Positions 59,131 to 64,000 of a stretch of 64,000 nucleotides of DNA are shown piece after piece. This stretch comes from Hypoxylon rubiginosum (lineage: Eukaryota; Ascomycota; Sordariomycetes; Xylariales; Hypoxylaceae): assembly GCA_902806565.1 (NCBI GenBank), contig CADCXA010000025.1, positions 2,666,001 through 2,730,000 on the forward strand, read 5' to 3'. A program made the position numbers and the translations under genes. Below the pieces are notes generated by a model, which saw only the letters and a program-made list of their open reading frames with translations, ran no database searches and was not told the origin of the DNA. Numbering within the stretch: position 1 is the stretch's first letter; each line of letters starts with the position of its first letter.

Positions 59131-61747
59131 CTAGGTATTTAAGGGCCTCTCATCGTGTGTCGCCTGATTCGGTGGCGGTGAGCTCGGTAAAGGAACGTCG
59201 TGAGGAGCCGGAGCCGGAGCCGGAGTTAGAACCCGCTTCGGCTCCAGCGCTGGAGTGACACTTCGAGGTGGACCTTGAGTAGGCCCTGAAGTCGGTTGTG
59301 CTTCTTTCCCCTCAGTACTCCCCATGGTTTCGACGCTCTTTCCTCCAGATAGAAAACTTTGAATGGTTTGGTCTCTCGGAGGTGATTTTGTCCGCTTGCT
59401 TTCTGCATTCTCCTTAGCTTCTCGATACTTGGTTTTAATCCATCCTATAGGGCCTCTAGGCTCCTCCTTTTCTCTGCTCCCTGCCTCACTCTCCGCTAGT
59501 GTTGCTGCTACGTCCGAAGACTCGCCCGTCCAGCTCTTCCGTGGCCTCTGCCCACTCCCGACAGAAGATGTGCTCATCTCGGCGTGACTATTGACGCCCA
59601 GGTTCTGGGCAGGCGACCCTGAGAGGTCTTCCCTTCTTCGAGATATGCGCCATCGACGCTTTTTCTCCTTTTCAGCACTCTCCGAAGAGGGAGCAAGTAT
59701 ATTCTCCTCCACCTGGTCGATGTCAGATCCTTCATTGAACGACGAATGTAACGACGTAGATGGCGAGGACTTGGGTTTCAGCGTATTAGTCGTGTCGATG
59801 TTTTCTATATCGGCTTGAACACTGTTCGCAGACGGCACTTGGGACGCACGCGGAGTTGGTTCCGAAGGGGTATCGACCGAGGCACCATTCTCTGAGCTGA
59901 TAGGTTCTAAATGAGTATGCCTTTGTTCCGCCGGATTTATCGGACTTGGCGATTCCAGTGGTGGGGACATGGCTTCCGACTGAGACAGAGACACCGTTGA
60001 ACTCTGTGCGCTAGGGTTGGTACTGCTTGGTAGTCGCTTCTTCCGTAGCTTGTTAGGCTGCCGTCTTTCGCCGTCCGAACCTGGCGATCGTTGAAATAAA
60101 TTCTGGAGATTTCTTTCTTTCACAGGCGTAACAACATCAGTAGGACCGAGAAGCCTTTCCTGGCTTCTACCGGCGGGCTGCGACTCTGCTGCCATCGGAG
60201 TAAGGTGTTGCGACGTTGCTGGGGATCGCTCAGGAGCAAACGGTGCTTCTTCGGCTACCGTCGGTGGTGCAGCTACAGTAGATCCAACAGGCGAAGGAGA
60301 ACCCGGGGCCACGGCCACGGTTGGCGAGTTCTGTCTAGACTGGAATCTTCCCGAAGGGATATGGGGGGATTTCTTAGACGGAACTGTGTTACTTCGCCCA
60401 AGTCCGTTATTTGGCGTTAGCGCAGGGCTGCCCGGTGTGGATGCGCCGTTGGACTGGACCGAGTGTCTTGACGATGTCGAACGATTCCTCCGAATCTTCC
60501 CATCCCTGCTGACACTTTCAGCACCAGCACTCGCATTTGAAGCTGATCTTGTGATGCCGGTGTTGTTGCGACTTGGGGTCGCGGGCGTTACCACAGTCGG
60601 AGGTCCCTTTTCAATTTCTTGTTTAGTCTTCTCATCTGTACCGGTGCCTTGCATACCAATCAAGAAGTGATCCTGATTTTCAATCAGGAATATAATAACA
60701 CATTGATTTAGTCGGTATTCCTCTGGTGCCATGGCATGCTGTGGATGCGACAGCATTCCAGGCTGGAAGATGGCGGCTAGATTCTGGGCCGTCATCCGGT
60801 TCTCTTCCGCCTTAGCGGCGAAGACGGCGAGTAGGTCTAGTATGTACAAAAGTAGCTGCCGGTTGAGGGGAGGCAGCTCTTTGATCAGTTGCTGGTACTT
60901 GGCTATGGCTTCGACTTCGTCAAAATTCTCGACGAGCTGAGAGCCTTCGATATCGCCTACGGCTTGCTTGGTGTGTCCGCGCAAGGGATCGCGGAATTTC
61001 TCGTAGAGATCTAGGGGGACGACTGGTTCAGGTAGGTCATTCAAGTATCGTCGAAGGACGTTAGCAGCATCGTGGACCGTATATCCATCCCATACGAGAC
61101 CTTTCCCATATCGATCGGGGGAGTCGAACTGTATCTTCAGTTCCTTAATGCGCTTTTCGGAACCGCTCAGGCGGAAGATGCCCTCCACGCCGGTGGCTAT
61201 GTGGTTGTCAGCACAGGACTAATTTCCCCCCGCAAGCCGGTCACATACCTTTCTCCTTCAGAAAAACACCACATTTCGCTACGACAATTGGTACGTATCC
61301 ATAGATGTAACTTTTGCCTTTCTCGTCGACCAGCGAGATAGCGACGTTCGCGTAGGTGATACTTTGACGTAGAGGTACACCGAATATGCCTTTAGGTTGC
61401 GTTTCTGTTATCAAGATTTCGTATTAGCGACAGCTTCTATATTGTGTACATCATGTGGCTCTATCTTCTTCCTCTTCCTACACTGCTCAAATGGCGTGGT
61501 TTGGCACGGCGGTGAAATGAATGTAGTGGTTATGGTGTTATGGTGTAGACTGCCAGTGTTGTAGTATTGCGATGTCGCCCTTACCTTGAGATTCTTGGTG
61601 CCTTGCCCGAGTTTGAAAGCTCTTCCACCACGACTTCAGGTCTCGCTTGCTCGGCGGCGAGGCAGGATTGACAGGAGGCGGAGGCTGTTGAGGTGTTGTC
61701 ATTTGTTGACTTTGCTGTGGTTTCGACGGGGTGATGGCGGATGTCAT
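59131..61747 (-). CDS. Rho GTPase-activating protein
   Basis: Three exons (61747-61585, 61404-61249, 61196-59131) encode 794 residues. The N-terminal 50 residues are Pro/Gln-rich, then KSWWKSFQTRARHQ leads into the RhoGAP domain (about 57-280): FGVPLRQSITYANVAISLVD, YVPIVVAKCGVFLKEKATGV, the arginine-finger box GIFRLSGS (about residue 111), DVHDAANVLRRYL-type LPEPVVPLDLY, and NRMTAQNLAAIFQPGML. The arginine finger is intact. The remaining 500 residues are Ser/Pro-rich and disordered, with many possible phospho-sites, ending NQATHDERPLNT. It stimulates GTP hydrolysis by a Rho/Rac/Cdc42 GTPase and likely acts in polarity or cell-wall signalling. Which GTPase it serves cannot be told. There is no LIM, BAR or PH domain in the predicted product. 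Confidence 0.9.
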
Positions 61748-61997
61748 TGTGTCTATGACGCGCGGGCGACGGTGACCGCGACCGTCGGCGAGGCTGGGGG
61801 GATGCGTCTCGACTGATTTACGATGCGCGCGACCTTGTGTGTCTCTTCCGGCGATAATTTCTTGTTAAATAAATCGGCGGTGAGATGTGGGAAGCTTGTA
61901 GGATCGCCGTGTTGAAAGGTGTGGTAAGTGTGGTAGGTGTGGTAGGTGGAGAACGCGAAATGTCGAGTTCGGTTGTTGTGCGTGTGGATGCGAATGT

Positions 61998-62030
61998 GAT
62001 GGTGGATGGTGGATGGTGGATGGTGGGTAG
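61998..62030. repeat. GGATGGT tandem tract
   Basis: Four or so GGATGGT units upstream of the RhoGAP gene. Confidence 0.75.
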
Positions 62031-62322
62031 GCGGATTAGTTTAGAGGGACGACGGTAGGTGGGCTGTCTAATGTCTAGGCTGTCGATTCTCGGGGCGCCA
62101 GCGTTGCTTTAACGAGAGGACTGGTAACAAATGAGGTGTCGACAGCTTTCAAAATTGGAGTTGGCTTTTCGAGGATATATTAAACACTCGTGAGAGGTAG
62201 TTGGAAGAGACAAAAGTGAGTGTGGTGGCCTCAATATTACAATAGGGTAAGTTATTAAGAAAAGAGGTAAAAGTAGATCTGAGTCCTGGGAAGCCGTTGC
62301 AGAGTGAGAGACGGAAACCCCC

Positions 62323-62348
62323 AGAGGGTTAGAGGGTTAGAGGGTTAG
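62323..62348. repeat. AGAGGGTT tandem repeat (3 units)
   Basis: Three perfect 8-bp units, resembling a telomere repeat (TTAGGG) with an inserted AG. Too short to be a telomere. Confidence 0.8.
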
Positions 62349-62375
62349 AAGCGCGGGTCGCAAAGTCGCAAAGTC

Positions 62376-62422
62376 GCTACAGGCTAGGATGCTACAGGCT
62401 AGAGGCTAGAGGCTAGAGGCTA
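62376..62422. repeat. GCTACAG / GAGGCTA repeat cluster
   Basis: Two GCTACAGGCTA blocks followed by three GAGGCTA units. Simple-sequence tract. Confidence 0.75.
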
Positions 62423-63840
62423 CCTGGGTAGCATCTGAGGGTGCATTCTTCCCCCTGCGACTCTCTCACTTTGTGGCTAACGTACAGTGTATACATCTGC
62501 TGCTTCAGTACTGTATTCTTCTAAGAGTTACCTCTAATTATCCCACCCCACATGCACAGCTTCATCATTTCAACTCACTTTCAGCACTTATGACACCGTA
62601 TTACCTTGTCACCTATATATATTTCTTATTTCAACCCTTCAACTACCACTCGGCAAACATATATCTACATATGGATTAACTATTCAGATGATACTTCATG
62701 TATTTTACCTGCCTAAGTACATACGTATGAATATCAATATCCTCAATCTGGGTACGTCTACTTCCCTCTAAGCCTTACCTCGAACATAGCATCTTCATGA
62801 TGCTATACCAACATAACCAGTATAAAAATACGAATAGTCCCGTTGGAGCATAATGACATGTCAATAGCTGTTGTATCACCGCCGAAGCAGTCGAAGGTTA
62901 TGTTGTCTCAGTGAAACCTGTTTCTATCTTCACTTGGCATTCCCATAACCACTTCGATGAAAACCTACGAGTCTCGTATCCTCGTATCCGTTGGTATATG
63001 GTAAGAATAAACTCCAAGGCTACATTAAGTTTGGCTGAAGGAAAACTCCGGTCGTATACAAGAGGACAATGCATATATCTGTGTATGTCGGTTGAAGGTG
63101 GTAGAGACAGTGTACGAAAACGGTACTGAGCCTCTGAGCTATCTTCTTTATCCCCCCGTTCCCCCCCTCCAGCGGCCTAGAACCTTGGAAGCTTCAGAGG
63201 ATTCCTTCTGTGTCCTTGTTCCTAGAGCCTGGAAAGCCTGGAAAGCCTGGCGCCTCGAGCAAAGACCCAGGGGTTAAGGGACTAGTTGCTAGGGTACAAT
63301 ACAGGAAATATCCAAGAGGATTCGGCCTACCAGACGAGTCTAGACACCCAAAAATCTACCTACATGTAAATTTTCTCGTGTCGTTCCAAGACAGGGTGGT
63401 CATTCTTTGTCTGAAACATGGTTCGACCTGCATTTGAACCTTCATTCTCTCCGTTGTACCCATCCTCTTCGTACATGTAGTACGATAGCTACATGTATGT
63501 ATGTACATACCTAAGGCTACCTAAGGCTATAGACTATAGTAAGCTACTCCTAATGGAAGCTATTATTAACCTCGGGGATAGCTGCACAACCTAGAGCAAG
63601 CCGTTATTTGATGGGTAACTCAGACTTACACGACTTATTACACCAGGCACCACTTTACCACTTAAACTCATCAGCCACAGCATTACCCAGGCAGCGATAT
63701 CTGAATATGCCTTATGCCTGTATGAGGTAGGTAACCAGCCATAACTGGTAGCGACAGGTTACCCGTCGCCACCTTATTGATGATGGCTGGGTAGCTATCA
63801 TGCCGTCAGCGTCATATGCTACCCTTTCCAAGTTTTTGAT

Positions 63841-63912
63841 AGGACGAGCAGGACGAGCAGGACGAGCAGGACGAGCAGGACGAGCAGGACGAGCAGGACG
63901 AGCAGGACGAGG
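63841..63912. repeat. 9-bp minisatellite AGGACGAGC (8 units)
   Basis: Seven perfect AGGACGAGC units and a final unit with one change. The period is a multiple of three, so it would keep frame if translated, but no supported gene covers it. Confidence 0.9.
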
Positions 63913-64000
63913 TGAAAGGTTGTAAGGGGGTCCTTTTCTCTCCTAAAACAGCAAAATAAGAGAGAGAAATCCACTCAGCCCGCCCGCTCAGCCGCTCTAG

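Larger units (their letters stand above)
61748..64000. other. Repeat-rich intergenic region, 2.25 kb
   Basis: No gene supported. The RhoGAP promoter side (61.9-62.4 kb) is packed with short tandem tracts: GGTAGGTGT-like, GATGGTG, AGAGGGTT, CGCAAAGT and GAGGCTA units. Further right are ACCTAGG-type motifs and a 9-bp minisatellite. A neighbouring gene may begin beyond 64000. Confidence 0.55.

Noticed and set aside
62323..62348. Telomere-like AGAGGGTT units
   Set aside because: Only three units, not the TTAGGG sequence, and unique genes lie just to the left; taken as simple repeat, not a chromosome end.

Overview
The window is nuclear DNA of a filamentous ascomycete (Pezizomycotina), most likely a Sordariomycete. 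The signs are: 50-125 nt introns with GTAAGT/GTATGT-type donors and YAG acceptors in most genes; multi-exon orthologues of typical fungal housekeeping genes; a CAP20-type perilipin, known best from Sordariomycete plant pathogens; and no operon-like packing. Intergenic DNA is long and rich in the short palindrome ACCTAGGT and in TAGGTA runs. The lineage call is inference.

Layout. 1-1676 (+): 3' end of the inner-ring nucleoporin Nup192. 3674-5556 (+): DIP5-type dicarboxylic amino acid permease. 7373-7479 (-): intron-bearing tRNA-like gene; 7866-8030: a tRNA-related SINE-like copy. 8220-10394 (-): neurochondrin family. 11152-12611 (-): acidic uncharacterised protein with a reading-frame break. 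13611-15300 (-): Yag7-like RG-tailed protein. 16458-16909 (-): CENP-W, a four-exon kinetochore histone-fold gene. 17407-17801 (-): small secreted eight-cysteine peptide. 18.4-20.2 kb: unresolved, possibly decayed coding DNA. 20594-21454 (+): SWIM zinc-finger protein (Shu2/Sws1/ZSWIM7 type). 21790-22972 (-): proteasome lid subunit Rpn8. 24588-25635 (+): adenylate kinase. 26652-27608 (+): PhzF-family enzyme; a second SINE-like copy follows at 27793-27945. 28869-30849 (-): coiled-coil protein. 31939-32564 (-): CAP20/perilipin. 32.6-39.1 kb: gene-poor. 39126-40294 (-): secreted DUF1996 protein. 40.3-42.9 kb: gene-poor. 42857-45415 (-): proline-rich, charged coiled-coil membrane protein. 48294-49373 (-): zeta-toxin-like P-loop protein. 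50204-52103 (-): Dal5-type MFS permease with two micro-exons. 54906-57001 (+): Mtr-type amino acid transporter. 59131-61747 (-): RhoGAP. The right end is repeat-rich and gene-free.

The genes do not form one pathway and no biosynthetic cluster is evident. Three nutrient permeases (Dip5-like, Dal5-like, Mtr-like), a lipid-droplet protein, two secreted proteins and two bacterial-looking enzymes (PhzF, zeta kinase) lie as small islands in long non-coding tracts. Exon structures were worked out by hand from splice consensus and phase; for each spliced gene the exon lengths sum to a whole number of codons. I found no clear new multi-gene system. The best leads are the orphan zeta-toxin-like gene, the secreted cysteine-rich peptide with a dibasic processing site, the pair of tRNA-derived repeats, the odd tRNA-like gene, and the frame break at about 12090.
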